Shown here: piece after piece, positions 12,362 through 45,450 of the stretch
How positions within the stretch are numbered: position 1 is the stretch's first letter
Layout: each line of letters opens with the position of its first letter
Source: Heterohyrax brucei
Taxonomy: Eukaryota > Chordata > Mammalia > Hyracoidea > Procaviidae
Direction: 5' to 3'
Assembly: GCA_028571685.1 (NCBI GenBank)
Contig: CM053140.1
Coordinates: forward strand, 23,355,501 to 23,419,500
DNA length: 64,000 nt
Program-made: the position numbers and the translations under genes
Notes under the pieces: generated by a model
The model's input: only the letters and a program-made list of their open reading frames with translations
The model's database searches: none
What the model was told of the DNA's origin: nothing

Positions 12362-12660
12362 GTGAGGGCAATGATAGTTCAGTGGTAGAATTTTCACCTT
12401 CCATGAGTAAGATCTGGGTTCAATTCCTGGTCAATGCACCTCATGAGCAGTCACCAGCCATCTCTCAGTGAAGGCTTGCCTGTTCCTAAGGTGCTGAATA
12501 TATTCCAGTGGAGCTTCCAGACTAACATAGACTAGGAATAAAGGCCTGGTGATCTACTTAAAAAATAGCCAATGAAAATAATGTGGGTCACACAGCCCAA
12601 TGCAATCATGGGGATGGCACAGGTCCAGCAGAACTTTGTTCCATTGTGCACACGGTAGCC
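12362..12660 (+). repeat. tRNA-Gly-headed SINE with RTE1 body
   Basis: The head (12,368-12,445) is tRNA-Gly-like: AGTTCAGTGGTAGAATTTTC for the A-box region and GGGTTCAATTCCTGGTCAAT for the B-box region. The body follows RTE1 5' sequence (GAGCTTCCAGACTAA, AAGGCCTGGTGATCTACTT) and the end resembles the RTE 3' region (GGGGATGGCACAGG, GTTCCATTGTGCA). It is absent from the matching flank of CYP4F-c near 61.1 kb, so it may postdate that duplication. Confidence 0.65.
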
Positions 12661-13034
12661 ATTAGTCAGGGTGGTAAAATATGGTGAGAGAGTGGAGATC
12701 AACTGGAGAGAAGACTGGAGGGCTTCCCAGGGTCTCGGTGATACACAATCCCTTCAGCTATAAAAAGGGACCAATGTTTTCTGGCAGGATTCTTCTCTGA
12801 AATATTAACTGTGGTTTTTCTAATGTCCCCACCCTTGAACTTCCAGGTGCTCCACCATCTCAGACACACATGCTGCTATATGCACGCCAGGGGGAAGAAC
12901 TGATTCAAGGAGCACCAAGGATCAAAGGCTTCCCCATGAGTTGCCCTCACACTCGTAAACTGACAGCAGAAAACAGTCATAGAAGGCAGCATGCTCTGAT
13001 TTGTCAGAGCCAGACTTTCTGAGAGTGTAGGAAA
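12661..13034. other. Gene-free flank
   Basis: Unique sequence, aligned by eye with 61,200-61,540 near CYP4F-c (for example 'agatcaactggagag' and 'ctataaaa'). No gene is seen. Confidence 0.5.
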
Positions 13035-13212
13035 AAAAACAAAACACACTGTTGTGAAGTCGATTTCAACTCATAGCAACCCCATAGGGTTTCTGAGACT
13101 GGAAATGTCTACAGAAGCCGATTGCCACGTCTTTCTCAGGCACAAACACTGGGGTTTCCAAACACCGAGTTCTCAGTTAGCGGTTAGTAACTTCAACCAC
13201 AGCACCAAAAAG
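13035..13212 (-). repeat. AfroSINE
   Basis: GTTGTGAAGTCGATTTCAAC, then TCATAGCAACCCCATAGGGT and the head complement ('ttctcagttagcggttagtaac'). A related element lies at 61,540-61,630 in the CYP4F-c flank. Confidence 0.75.
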
Positions 13213-14130
13213 GCCACATTTATTCAGCAGTGACTACACCGAGCACAGCTCAGAATCCTTCACATTCAGCCTCTCGGATCACGTGAGGTAGGTACTGCTA
13301 TCACTTCCACTATACAGAGGAGGAGACTGGGGCACAAAGAGGTAAACTGACTTGCCCAAAATCACACAGCCAACCTGAGACTTGAGTCCAAACATTCTGG
13401 CTCTACAAACCATGAACTTCAGGCTATTTTTTGTTCCCCGTGGTCTGGCTTTGACTGTCAAGATACCCTACCCCTGCTTCCTCAAGGTGAACCAGTGCTG
13501 ATCCTGACAGTTTGTAATAGGAAAGAAAGAACCTGGAGGTAAAGGATGGGATGAGCCTCCTGCTCACTCTCCAGCGATATCACTGGCTACATAATGAGGC
13601 TCAGCCTGTATCTGTTGACCAGGCTGTCTGGGCACCAAGGGGCAAGAAGACGAAGTGGCTTCTGAAGGCAAAGAAAGAGAATCATCCAGGACTGACTGGG
13701 ATGGGTAGACATGCAGAGTGGGGTGGTCACTGGCAACAGCAGAGAGGGAACTAGAGTCCTAGGTGTGGGTTGAGAGAGCATCCAACCTTTGTGTACTGAG
13801 CTGACCAGGGGCCTTCATCTTGGGGGACTCTGGAAACCCATAGGAATGGATCTGTATTGTGTGTTCCACTCCCAAACTGAGGACCTCAATCTTGTCCCTT
13901 AGGTCCATCCTCAACCCTGTTCCCTCTCCTGCGCTAGCAAACACTTCAGCTCTCAGTTGTCCACAGGTTAATTCCATGATCAGCTTTCAGACAAGCTGAA
14001 GACATCTTGGGGGATCTTGGGCTCAGACAAACTGGCTCCACTTTCATCTAGACACTCCCATTCCTGGGTCCCAGGGTCCCCAAGTGCCCCTGCTGACTTC
14101 CAGGGAGGCTCAGGCAGAAGCGACAGCAGT
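13213..14130. other. 3' flank of CYP4F-a
   Basis: No gene seen. It aligns by eye with 61,630-62,550 downstream of CYP4F-c; both copies have the tract around 'agggatgggatgagcctcctg' and the 'tgaccag.ggcctt' stretch. Short frames on both strands are not conserved between the copies. Confidence 0.55.
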
Positions 14131-14136
14131 TTTATT
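14131..14136 (-). terminator. Polyadenylation signal AATAAA of CYP4F-a
   Basis: Reverse complement AATAAA, 57 bases downstream of the CYP4F-a stop codon. The same hexamer lies at the same distance after the CYP4F-c stop (62,552-62,557), which supports its use. The 3' UTR would be short, under about 90 bases. Confidence 0.7.
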
Positions 14137-14192
14137 TCTAGGAGTCATCTAAGTTAGGTGGATGAGTATAGGAGGATCTGAAGGGCAAGGAG

Positions 14193-35903
<21,711 letters not shown>

Positions 35904-35999
35904 CCTGCAGCCAAGGAGAAGGGGGCTAAGAGTGAACTCACAAGCAGAAGAGGGAGGAGCACAGAGCAGAGGAAGAGGACAAGGGTGAGGGCTACAGGA

Positions 36000-36560
36000 A
36001 CAAGGAAGGGGCAAGATGATAAACCACGGTGCCAGAGACAGGAGGGAAGCCCAGGGAAGGCAGAGGGGAGACAGAGACAGAGATGGAGCAAGAGGAGACT
36101 AGACTCAAGAATTCCTGCCCAAGCGTCCCAGGGACATCGTCAGAGGTTCTAGCTACCTGTCAGTCACTCTTTCTACACCACCTTGCTCCTTGGAGCCACC
36201 CAGCCGTGAGTAGCCCACCCCGCCCCAAGACTAGGACCTCCGAGCCCTGCCACCCCCAGTCTGATACCTTCTGTTCTCCGAGGCTTTTCGTGTACAACCT
36301 CCTCTTTCCTCTTCCTGAAACTTCTTTACTCCTGTTCCAGACGCAGAGACAGCCGGGAGGAGCCAGCCCCAGCCAGCCAATCACCTTAGTCTTGGCTTCT
36401 TCCTTCCTGTTGGAAACCTGCCCAGAGGCAGAGGCCCGCCAGGAGGGAGGATGTGGGGCAGAACTCTAAGGACATAGCGGTGTCCAGAGAGGCTGATGGG
36501 CTGGCTCAGGTCACTCAGAGTGGGTAACGGATCCTGTAGATCCAGTATTTTCTGTAAGAG
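36000..36560 (-). promoter_or_regulatory. Probable 5' UTR exon / promoter region of CYP4F-a
   Basis: GC-rich stretch upstream of the first coding exon, conserved with 44,400-44,990 upstream of CYP4F-b. A possible untranslated-exon donor is AACAGAAG then GTATCAG (boundary 36,268/36,267). In CYP4F-b the same site reads ATGCC and is lost. I could not place a TATA box or start site. Confidence 0.3.
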
Positions 36561-36894
36561 GAGGTGTGGGAATTAGAGGGAGGGTAGCAAATATTACGCT
36601 GAGCCACAAAGTTTACAGCCACCGGACCAGGGTGTGGTAGGTAAAAAACTGAACTTGAAGGTTCAGGAGTAAAAGGCACAGGGCAAGTTCCTTCCCCAGA
36701 CCATCTGCTAGGCTCCTCTATGCTTCATAGCTCACCAGGGGGTCAGATTGCCATTTCTTGGAGAAGCAGTAAGGGGCTCAAAGACAGGAAGCAGCTGGCC
36801 TGACCACTCCACCTTTCTACAGTACAATCCTGACTGCAGCCAGCCTGGGAGGTAGCATCTTCCAGGGGATTAAAACCAAACCAGATTAAAACCA

Positions 36895-37065
36895 GCCACT
36901 AACTACTGTTGTTGAGTCAATTCTGACTCACTGCAAACCTACCAGGCAGAGCAGAACTGCCTAGTAGAGTTTCCAAGGAGTTCCTGGTAGATTTCAGTTG
37001 CAAATCTTTTGGCTAGCAGCTATAGTACTTAACCAGTATGCCATCAGGGTTTTCTCTATGGGGTT
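36895..37065 (-). repeat. AfroSINE
   Basis: GTTGTTGAGTCAATTCTGAC, then 'gcagagcagaactgcc' and head complement 'ggctagcagctatagtacttaacca'. Shared with unit 2 at 45,285-45,450. Confidence 0.8.
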
Positions 37066-37146
37066 ACCAGGATCAAATTCTGGGATAAAAGACAGAGGTG
37101 AGGACAGGGCACCTGGAGGCTGTGCTGGGGAGGATGGACAGGAAGA

Positions 37147-37433
37147 CGGGTGAGTTGGTAGGGTATTCCAACACAGTTTCTCATTTACTGGCTAAAAACT
37201 CCCTCACAAGCAACTATACAATTAAGTTCTTGAACATAAGCACCATGCCACTGTGCGCAACAGCCATTCCAGAAAGAGTTCCAAAGTTGTTTTGAAGGGT
37301 GGACCAGGTGGTGGTGTCAATGCAAGGGTAGTACTCCAAGAAGAGTACTTCGAAGGTGGCCATAGTGACATTCAACAACAAAGTGTGTAGTGCTTGGAAC
37401 AACTAAATTTGTGGACTTAATTCTCAGAATTTA
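37147..37433. mobile_element. Mariner-derived inverted remnant at the duplication join
   Basis: Matches the loop and right arm of the 8,885-9,420 element: 'ggtgagttggtagggtattcc', 'actggctaaaaactccctcac', ATGCCACTGTGCGCAA, CCATTCCAGAAAGAGTTCCA, and the end 'tttgtggacttaatt'. The switch from minus-strand to plus-strand transposase sequence occurs at the same point as in the other copy. Duplication units 1 and 2 abut it on either side. Confidence 0.6.
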
Positions 37434-37554
37434 TATACTGCCTGCTATGATGTAAATGAAAAGTTTCTTTGTCTCTGATCCAGGAAATTCATGTTTTCTA
37501 CCAGAATTCACGAAATTAGTAACAAGCTAACTTACCAGTTTGCAAATCCCAGAC

Positions 37555-38080
37555 ACTTATTTCCTATCCTTTATCTAAGTCCACACCCTTTACAATGTGA
37601 CTTTGCAGCAACTTCCACTAGAAGGTGATGCTTACTTAGCCCACCCTTTGATTCTAGGATGGCCATGGGATTTGCGTAATCAACAGAATGTGTCGAAAAT
37701 GATGGCATTGTAATTCTAAATCTAGACCTCAAGAGGCACTGTAGCTGAATTTCACTCTCTTGGAACCACACCTTTACCATATGAGCAAGCTTGGGCCACC
37801 AGCTGGAGGGTGAGAAACCACACAGAAGAGACCAGTCGTCCCAGTCAAGGTCATCTAGATCAACCCGTGCTGAAGTGAATCCCAAACATGTGAAAGAGCC
37901 GAGGCTGGATGGGAAGAGCTGTCTATCTCATCCACACCTGACCATAGATAACATGAAGGAACCCAGCCAAGATGAGAAAAATGGCCCAGCTGACCAGTAG
38001 ACTCATGAGAATAGCAAATGCTAATTAGTTTCCACTAGTGAATTTTAAAGTAGTTAATAATTCAATAATAGCTACTGTAA
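37555..38080 (+). mobile_element. MLT1-like MaLR LTR (unit 2 copy)
   Basis: Paralogous to 28,940-29,465: 'agcaacttccactagaaggtga', 'aggatggccatgggatttgc', 'ttaataattcaataatagctac'. Confidence 0.65.
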
Positions 38081-38365
38081 AATTTTCAGCAGCATCACCA
38101 ATAATGTATCAGGATTCAAAGTGACCATAGACATTAATACATTCTGAGTACCTGTTATATGCCAGGAACATCATTTGATTTTGTCAGCTTAAATTCCCTT
38201 CAGTGTGGAGTGCATTATTCACAATTAACAGATGAGGAAACTGAGGCTTGGAGAGGATGAACAACATCATCAAAACCACAAAACTGACCCAGGACTGCAG
38301 ACCACATATGGTTGTGACCCCTGTCTCCAAAATTCTATCAGGGATCCTGGGTTTATGAGACTCAC

Positions 38366-38493
38366 ATAAATGATACCTACTCTCTCACTGAAGATCTTCA
38401 CGTAGGGCTTCAGGATGTTGAAAGACAAGGTGGATGTCAGCATGTGGCTGTGGCGGCTGCACTTTTCACCGCTACTCAGCAGGAGCCCATCCC
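38366..38493 (-). pseudogene. CYP4F: CYP4F-b exon 4 relic
   Basis: 128-nt counterpart of CYP4F-a exon 4, open throughout ([20 protein letters not shown]...), donor GTGAGT kept. The upstream acceptor TACTAG is reduced to TACT, removing the AG. Confidence 0.9.
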
Positions 38494-38576
38494 AGTAGAG
38501 ACATCCATGGTCAGTGGGCAAGCATGGCATCTTCTTCTGGACCCCGCAGTTGTCACTAGCCTTCACCAATAGTTAC

Positions 38577-38630
38577 CCAACCAAGGCTTCAGGAAACTGC
38601 GTGCAATCATGTCTTTGGGTGCAATGGCAG
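38577..38630 (-). pseudogene. CYP4F: CYP4F-b exon 3 relic
   Basis: 54 nt, acceptor TTTCAG, donor GTAACT; encodes AAIAPKDMIARSFLKPWLG. By itself this exon looks intact. Confidence 0.9.
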
Positions 38631-38829
38631 CTGAAATAAATGAGTGTCATCAGGGGCCATGAAAAAGGTAAAGGAAGGACTCCAGTGGTGATATGGGCTC
38701 CCACCCAGGAGTTTGCACCGCACTCCCAGCCAGCACAATAGGAATGGGACCAAGGCCAGAAGAAGCAAGGAGGAGGCAAGAGAGGATCAGACAGGCTAAA
38801 GCAGAGAAAGGAGGGCAAACTTGAAGCTC

Positions 38830-40440
38830 ACAAAGACACCCTGATGTACTGGACATGCCCCAACACGTCACAATGTATCTCAACATGAATAGACTTGTCT
38901 CTCCACCATCTGACATTACTGAAACAGCCTACACGGCAATACGTGGACCAAGGATGCCTTGGCATGGCCCAGTCTCCTCTGGCATCACCTAACCTGGACC
39001 TGAAACACCAAACATGAGAACAACGTGTTCCAGAATGACAACAACATACAGGTCACAACCTGAAATGCTCATAAGATGATACAACAAGCTCTGTTACGGA
39101 TCAGAGCCATCTGACATGTCCTCGTAATACCCATGAACAAGCCTCAGACAGAATTTAAATACGAAATCGTTAGTGTCCCAGACGTGGTCTAGATGTGAAA
39201 GGAAATACCTTAGATTTGCCTCCACAAGACTAAAATAAGTTCCGAGACACTTCACAGAGGACTTTGGATCCCAGATACAGGACACCCCTGACACGGTACA
39301 AACCCAAATATGGTCCCTATATGACCAACAGGACACCTTCACCGTCTCAAATGGCATCTCAGACAGAACCCAACAGGCCCTAACACCCTGGGCTACAGCT
39401 AAGCCCATTTCCAAATGGACCCGTGTACAAATACATACCCACTTGACCACACAGCAGGTGTCATAGACACCTATTAGATGGGACCAGACATGAACAGGGT
39501 AAGACAGCTGGGTCTAGGTGCCTCAGGGACAGCAGGCCATCCTCATAGCTCTCCTGCTTGGCCCACCCACCCACACACCAACTGACGGTAGCACAAGCTT
39601 GGAGCCTGCAAGCTGTGGACAGTAGGCATCTAGCTGGGGCCAAGAGGACAGTCCTGATGGCGGTAAAGTGCAAGACGTGAGTCACCACATTTCAGAGCCT
39701 GATTCACCAGCAACACATATCACCAAAGGTGCTGGCCATGCCCTGTGTATATCAGAGACCCTCCTCCAAGCCCAGATCTGGGGAAGAATGGAAGACCAAG
39801 TTCACATCCTTGTAAGTGACAGAGAGAAGAGCTAGAGACAGAGATTCAACCAAGATCTGAGACCCCTGTACAACTGTTTATCCCTTCTGTACCAAGCAAC
39901 CACCCAGCCCCATAGCTGGGCACATGGCCGTTCAGTGTCCCTCAGTCACAGGAGTAGAAATGGCCTCTCTCCATTGGGTATCCAACACCACCTTTGCCCT
40001 GGTGCTCTTCTGAACCCCGCTTTCCAGATAAGAAGACTAAGCCTCCGAGCCAGTAAATGACTGCCTAAGATCTGAGTCCAGGTCTGTGTCAGTCTAGAAC
40101 CTGAGCTCCTTGAGTCCAGAAAACAACGTTTCTGAGAACCACAAGCCCACTAAGATGAGGCCAGCACAGTTCTAACAACTGTCTTGAGAGCTGAAGGGAG
40201 TTAGTGGGCACTCTGAGGGAACAGTGAGCTTTTCCTTTGGAATGAAAGTTCTTAGATCATCATTTACAATGTGAGGAAAGAGCTTCCTTGAAGGTAAAAC
40301 TGACAAGGAAAACAGAACCAAGAGATGAAGACAGATTCCTAGTGGCATTGTTTGAGACCTGGTTTCAACCATGCCTGAATGCCACCCTCGCTGAGGTTTT
40401 CAGTCAATGGATTCTCTTTCTTTGCTTAGGCCATACACAG
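38830..40440. other. CYP4F-b intron 2, ACATG-rich tract and flank
   Basis: Paralogous to 30,180-31,900. The ACATG words persist ('gacatgcccc', 'caacatgaat', 'aacatgagaac', 'tgacatgtcc'), but about 100 bases present in unit 1 (about 30,425-30,530) are missing. No gene is seen. Confidence 0.5.
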
Positions 40441-40444
40441 CTGG

Positions 40445-40600
40445 GAAACCCTGATGGCATAGTGGTTAAGAGCTAGAGCTGCTAACCAAAGACTGACAGT
40501 TGAAATCCACCAAGCTTGGGACAGTTTTACTCTGTTCCATAGGGTCATTATGAGTCAGAATTGACTCAGCTGAAGAGGGTTTGAGTTGTTTTGGTACATG
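40445..40600 (+). repeat. AfroSINE (unit 2 copy)
   Basis: GTGGTTAAGAGCTAGAGCTG head, 'ttttactctgttccatagggtcatta', tail 'gagtcagaattgactcagc'. Paralogous to 32,005-32,190. Confidence 0.8.
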
Positions 40601-40633
40601 GTTAAGTTTTCATCACTCACAACTGAAAGGGGC

Positions 40634-41117
40634 TCTCATGAAATGAGTTGTATTCCCCTCAAAATGTGTGTGATGATTTGGCTGTTCTGTGATGTTCCTT
40701 TATGTTGCAAACTCCACCACTGTGATGTTAATGAGGGAGGATGAGAGGCAGCTGAGTTGGAGGAGCAGGACTCAATGTGCAGGACTGTATTGTGTTTTGG
40801 GGCAGCCTTTTGGGACATAAGGAAGGGGAGGCAAACTGAGAGTCAGGGATATCATGCCATCAAGAAAGAAGCAGTGTTGGAAGCAGAGCATGTCCTTTGG
40901 AAAGGGTACCCGGGTCCCTATACCTCCAAATCTCCCTGGCCAGGGGAAGACTGATGACAAGGACCTTCCTCCAGAGTGAGCAGACAAAGCCTTCCCCTGG
41001 AGCTGACACCTTGAATTTGTACTTTTAGCCTACTGAACTGTGACAAAATAAATTTTCTCTCTTTAAAGCCATCCAATTGTGATAGTTCTGGTAAAGCAGC
41101 ACTAGCTAACTTATGCA
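40634..41117 (+). mobile_element. MaLR LTR (unit 2 copy)
   Basis: Paralogous to 32,224-32,712, with 'gatgttaatgagggaggatgag', 'ggaagactgatgacaagg' and an 'AGCAGCACTAGCTAACTTA' end. Confidence 0.7.
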
Positions 41118-41910
41118 AGGACCTTGGCCACCAAAACCTAATGCACTTACCTAGAGGTAACTAAACAGGTTAGGGACAGAGTTGAGATCTCTGTGGGACA
41201 CTGCCCATTTCCCTCTTCAAGGTGCAAAATGTAGAGGGCAAAGATGAAGGAGAAAAGAGAAGGGAGCAAAGGTGATGTAGCATATCACAGAACAGACATC
41301 TGGAATCTGGAAAGAGGGAGAAATGAATTTAGTATGGATAAGCCACAAGATGGGGTGGAATGGACTGACTCACCAGAATCAGACTTCATGAAAGTAGTGG
41401 CCAAGAGCTTATCTTACAGCATTGCACATTGGAATAGAGGATGAGTAGGGGCCAAGGCAAGGCACGGCAGGAGACTCAAAAGCCACTGTTGTCCACTGCA
41501 CCATCATGCCTTAAAAATTTCCTATGTAACATTCCGCACCCAATTTCCAGCAACCCCCTCCTCTAGGAAACCCTCCAACCTGTCCCACCAGAAGCCTTCC
41601 TTCTCTGGATTCCTCACACCAACCTCTCTCTCTCTGGCCTTGCTCCTGACAACATGGGATTAGGGGTGCTCTGTCCAGACCCTTCTGCCCATGAATGGGG
41701 GTTCCTCCAAGACTGGACCCTGTATAGGGAACACCACGAGGTTTGCATGGTGAGATGGGAGCTGATGAATGCATGAAAGAAGAAGAAAGAAGGCTGAGAG
41801 AGGGGAGGGGATCGGAGTTCTGCAGGAATCACCCAGAAGCTGTGAGGTAGAGGGGCACTAGTCTTTGGATTCTGCCAAGGTGCCCACCACCACAAGCTCT
41901 GCGTGGTTAC

Positions 41911-42055
41911 CTGAGGCGTTAGTAACAGGATAAATCATGTCAGGGTGGTGCAGATTGATGATGGGGATGATGGGGCCCAACCAGCTCTTAAAGCCCTAGG
42001 AATAGGTAGCTACCAGACAAGTCACTTCCTTCAAACCCTCCTCTTTGGGGAAGAT
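41911..42055 (-). pseudogene. CYP4F: CYP4F-b exon 2 relic
   Basis: 145 nt with both splice sites kept (TTTGCAG / GTAACC), but ...LVATYS is followed by TAG (41,996-41,998) where CYP4F-a has P-H-G. Confidence 0.92.
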
Positions 42056-44163
42056 CTGCAAACAATCAAGAATGGCCAATCCCCAGAAAGAGCCAGTAAC
42101 ATCTATCCTTTGTCACCTTCCATAGGTGGCCTGTGCAGTGAATGTTTGGCAGGAATCTGCCTGAGGGAGAAACTCCCAGCTTCCTTCTGCTCTATCCAAG
42201 GGAAGAAGGGTCCCTTAGGGTAGAGAGCGACCTGAAGGCATTCTCTAAGTACAAGGGTGTACCCAAGAGCAGAGGAAAAGGTAGCTGTCTAGCCATAGAG
42301 CTTGGCTTGGGTGATAGTTTTTCTCATCCTGAGTGTAGTTTCAGCAGAGGGAATAGGAGGCGCGGTCCCTGTAGGAAGGTCTGCAGGCAGCTCTGTGGTC
42401 CAGGGCTACAGCACAGAGGCTTGTTGTCACACTCGTTCTGGGTCCTGGCAGCCCACACTGATGCCTCTGGATCCTCCTCCCAGGAAAGAGAGCAGACCTG
42501 GGACCTTCTAGCCTCTTCCAAGAGCAGGCATGAACTCTGCCTGCCCATTACACAGCAGCTCCCCTCTACAGGGAACCTCCTGAGTGCTGAGTAGCTACAG
42601 GTGCATCTAGAACATCTTATCCCTGAACATACAGATTCACCCCTCCGTAGTGGCAAGAGCAGGTAGGGACTGGGCATTCAGGTGCGGAGATAACCAAGAA
42701 GAGGTTTCTATGATGATATCTCTATGTTCCTTAAGACACCCCGACAAAAAAAAAGACACCCCAGCAGCATGAGTCTGAGTTTCAAGGTGTTTCCTAGCCT
42801 TCTAGGGAAGTCCCAGTCACAGTGATGTTGAAGACATCCTGGGATACCCTGTCAACCCTGACATCTTGTCAAGAGTCCTAGGGACACCCTGTTCATGCCT
42901 AATACTGAGAACAGCCCTCAGGTTTTGAAGACATCCCAGGTGTACTCAACCCGCAGGCTGCTCCAGCCATTTTCACATGATGATCTGCTCCCTGTTCCCC
43001 CAAAAACCTGTGTTTGATGGAACCCATAAAGAGAGGGAGAGTGACTAGGCCAACATCACACAGCAAAAAGTGCTGATGAAAAGGGACAGTGATCCAGACA
43101 AGAGTGACCTCCTAGGCCAAGATATCAGAAGGTGAATCAGGACTGCAGTTGACCTGTGAGATTCCAGTGGCCACCAAGACCCTCTGAGGACATCCCAAAT
43201 TGTGAAACCTCTAGAAAAAAATTCATGGCGAGATTAAGAATGTCCTCTAGTGAACTAATTTTGTTTAGATAAGCATTAGATTCTCAGGAAGCTCTCTACC
43301 AAACTGCTCTTCTCCTCTCTGAGGAAGGGAATGCTAGAGAGACATGCTTGTCCACAAGTGGTTCTGGAGAGGGGAAGGTCTACAGCTTATCCTTTTGGCC
43401 TTGACTGGCCAACAGACATGATGGTCATTCAGACCCACAATGTGTCCTCAATCACTGGGTCCTCAAACATTTATCAAGAGCCTACTGAATTGCATTTCTT
43501 GGGCTTGGCTCTGCCAATAAAGTTCTGCCTGCTAGTGTTGTAATCATGTGGGAGAGATGAATCATAAACAAATGACTGAATAGTCTCAAGTGTCAGCAAG
43601 GCCACAGAAGAGGTCAAGAAAGGCCTTTCAAATAGGGCCTCTTGGAACAAATTTTGGGAGTAGGGGGCAAGATGAGAAGAAGAAAGGGCCTCAGGAAGGA
43701 GTGGACTGGGGAGACTGCCTGCACTTCTCCTTTTGCCCATATGTTTGCCTATGGGTGGGGGGAGGGGGTGGAGAATCTGCAGCCCTCAGATGGGCAAATG
43801 TTGGCCGTAGGCTAACAGAAGAGGGCTCAGTGGGAGGGAAAGGGACGAGGACTGTGTCCGTGATGTGCCTACTATTCAGGGTAAGATGATGGGAAAATCA
43901 GAAAGCCTAGCTCTCTACAGCCAAGGGAGACAGAGGTGCACTCATGGGGGAAACACAGGCAGAAATACAACTCAAAGCAGGCTGGTATGGGGAGGAAAAA
44001 AATGAAAGGGCTGAGGGTTGGGGTGTTGAAGAGTGGACGCAGGGACATGAGGGAGGGAAGAGGGGCTCCCCCCGGCCTCCCTCAGTTCTCGGCCTTTGTG
44101 GGCCCACCCACTTCCCCCTAACTTAGACTGCCCTAGTTTTGACTCTCCACATTTGTATAAGTG
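42056..44163. other. CYP4F-b intron 1
   Basis: Paralogous to 33,660-35,705. No repeat or gene recognised. The antisense frames at 42,142-42,677 are not conserved. Confidence 0.45.
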
Positions 44164-44325
44164 TCACTGAAGAAGACATTGGACATGGGGGCAGATGTCA
44201 TAGAAGGTGTAGGTCCAGGCCAGCAAGTGGTCCAGGAGCCAGGAGGCCCCAGTCAGCAACAGGAGCAGCCATGGAGAGAGTGTCCCAAGCCAGAGTCCCA
44301 GCCATGACAGGCTGAGCAGTGACAT
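44164..44325 (-). pseudogene. CYP4F: CYP4F-b exon 1 relic
   Basis: Starts ATG ([14 protein letters not shown]...) with the hydrophobic anchor kept, then diverges after CLLQ into TGA. The Pro-rich hinge and donor found in CYP4F-a are deleted. Confidence 0.92.
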
Positions 44326-45284
44326 CGTGGAGTCAAGGAAGAAGGGAGCTAATGGTGAAGTCACAGGCAGAGGGGGAATGGGTCCAGAAAGAAGGGAGAA
44401 GGCAAGGGCTACAGGGTCAGGGGATGGCAAGAAGATAAACCATGGGGCCGGAGACAGGACAGAAGCCCAGGGAAGCAGAGGGGAGACAGAGAGTTAGAGA
44501 TGGAGCAAGAGGAAGCTAGATCCGGGAATTCCTGCCCAAGAAGTCTCAGGGGCTTTGTTGGAGGTCCCAGTTACCTGTTAGTCACTATTCCTAAACCACT
44601 TTCCTCCTTGGAGCCACTCAGCCATGAGTAGCCCACCTCTCCCCAAGACCAGAACCTTCATGGCACAGCTGCCTCCAGCCTGGCATCTTCTGTCCTCAAA
44701 GGTTTGTCCTACACAACCTCCTCTTTCCTCTTCATGGCACTTCTTTACTCCTGTCCTAGACCTGAAACAGCTGGGAGGAGCTGGCCCCAGCCAGCTAATT
44801 TCCCCTAGTTCGGCTTCCTCCTTCCTACTGGGAAATTGCCCAAAATGGGGGTTTCTAAAGGAGAAGCCAAAGGACACAGTGCTGTCCAGCAATGCTGAAG
44901 AGCTGGCTCAGGTCACTCAGAGTGGGTACTGAATCCTGCAGAGCCAGCACTTTTACAAAACCGGGGGTAGGAATTGGAGAAGAGTAGCAAAGATCACTCT
45001 GAGCCACAAAGTCTACAGCCATGTGGCCAGGGTGTGAGAGGTAAAAAACTAAATTTGAAGGTTCAGGGCCAAAGAGCACAGAGCCAAGTTCTTTCCCCAG
45101 AACATCTGCTGGGCTCTTCTATGGATTGTGGGCCACCAGGGTGTCAGGCAGCCGTTTCTTGGAGAAGGAATAGGAGGCTCAAAGACAGGTAGCTGCTGGC
45201 CTTGACCGCTCAATCCTACTACAGTGCAGTCCTGACTGGAGCCAGCCTGGAAGGCAGCATCCTCAGTGAATTAAAACCAAAACC

Positions 45285-45450
45285 AATAATTCCACTGCTG
45301 TTGAGTAGCTTTCAACTCATAGCAAACCTGTAGGACACAGCAGAACTGCTCCATAGACTTTCCAAGGGGCACCTGGTGGATTCAAACTGCCAACCTTTTC
45401 TTTAGAAGCTGTAGCACTTGACAGGTAAACCACTGGGATTTTCTCCAGGA
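45285..45450 (-). repeat. AfroSINE (unit 2 copy)
   Basis: GCTGTTGAGTAGCTTTCAAC, then TCATAGCAAACCTGTAGGAC and head complement. Paralogous to 36,895-37,065. Confidence 0.8.

Larger units (their letters stand above)
38366..44325 (-). pseudogene. CYP4F: CYP4F-b: partial CYP4F pseudogene, exons 1-4 only
   Basis: Minus-strand relics of exon 1 (44,325-44,164), exon 2 (42,055-41,911), exon 3 (38,630-38,577) and exon 4 (38,493-38,366), collinear with CYP4F-a. Lesions seen: the acceptor before the ATG reads CCACG instead of TGCAGG; about 46 bases including the end of exon 1 and its donor are deleted, leaving TGA after codon 53; exon 2 has an in-frame TAG at 41,996-41,998; the AG acceptor of exon 4 is deleted; exons 5-12 are absent. 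The C-helix Trp-Ser is also changed to Cys-Ser. It cannot make a P450. Confidence 0.92.

Noticed and set aside
12368..12445. Possible tRNA-Gly gene
   Set aside because: A- and B-box-like words are present, but the stems are mismatched and it continues straight into an RTE body, so it is a SINE head.
36029..36469. 146-codon plus-strand frame opposite the CYP4F-a 5' region
   Set aside because: GC-rich stretch with few stops; the matching region in unit 2 (44.4-44.9 kb) does not keep the frame.
36600..38365. Search for CYP4F-b exons 5-12 between exon 4 and CYP4F-a
   Set aside because: None found; the interval holds an MLT1-like LTR, a mariner remnant, an AfroSINE and the CYP4F-a upstream region.
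42142..42677. Frames of 117-150 codons on both strands in CYP4F-b intron 1
   Set aside because: No recognisable domain, not conserved with unit 1.
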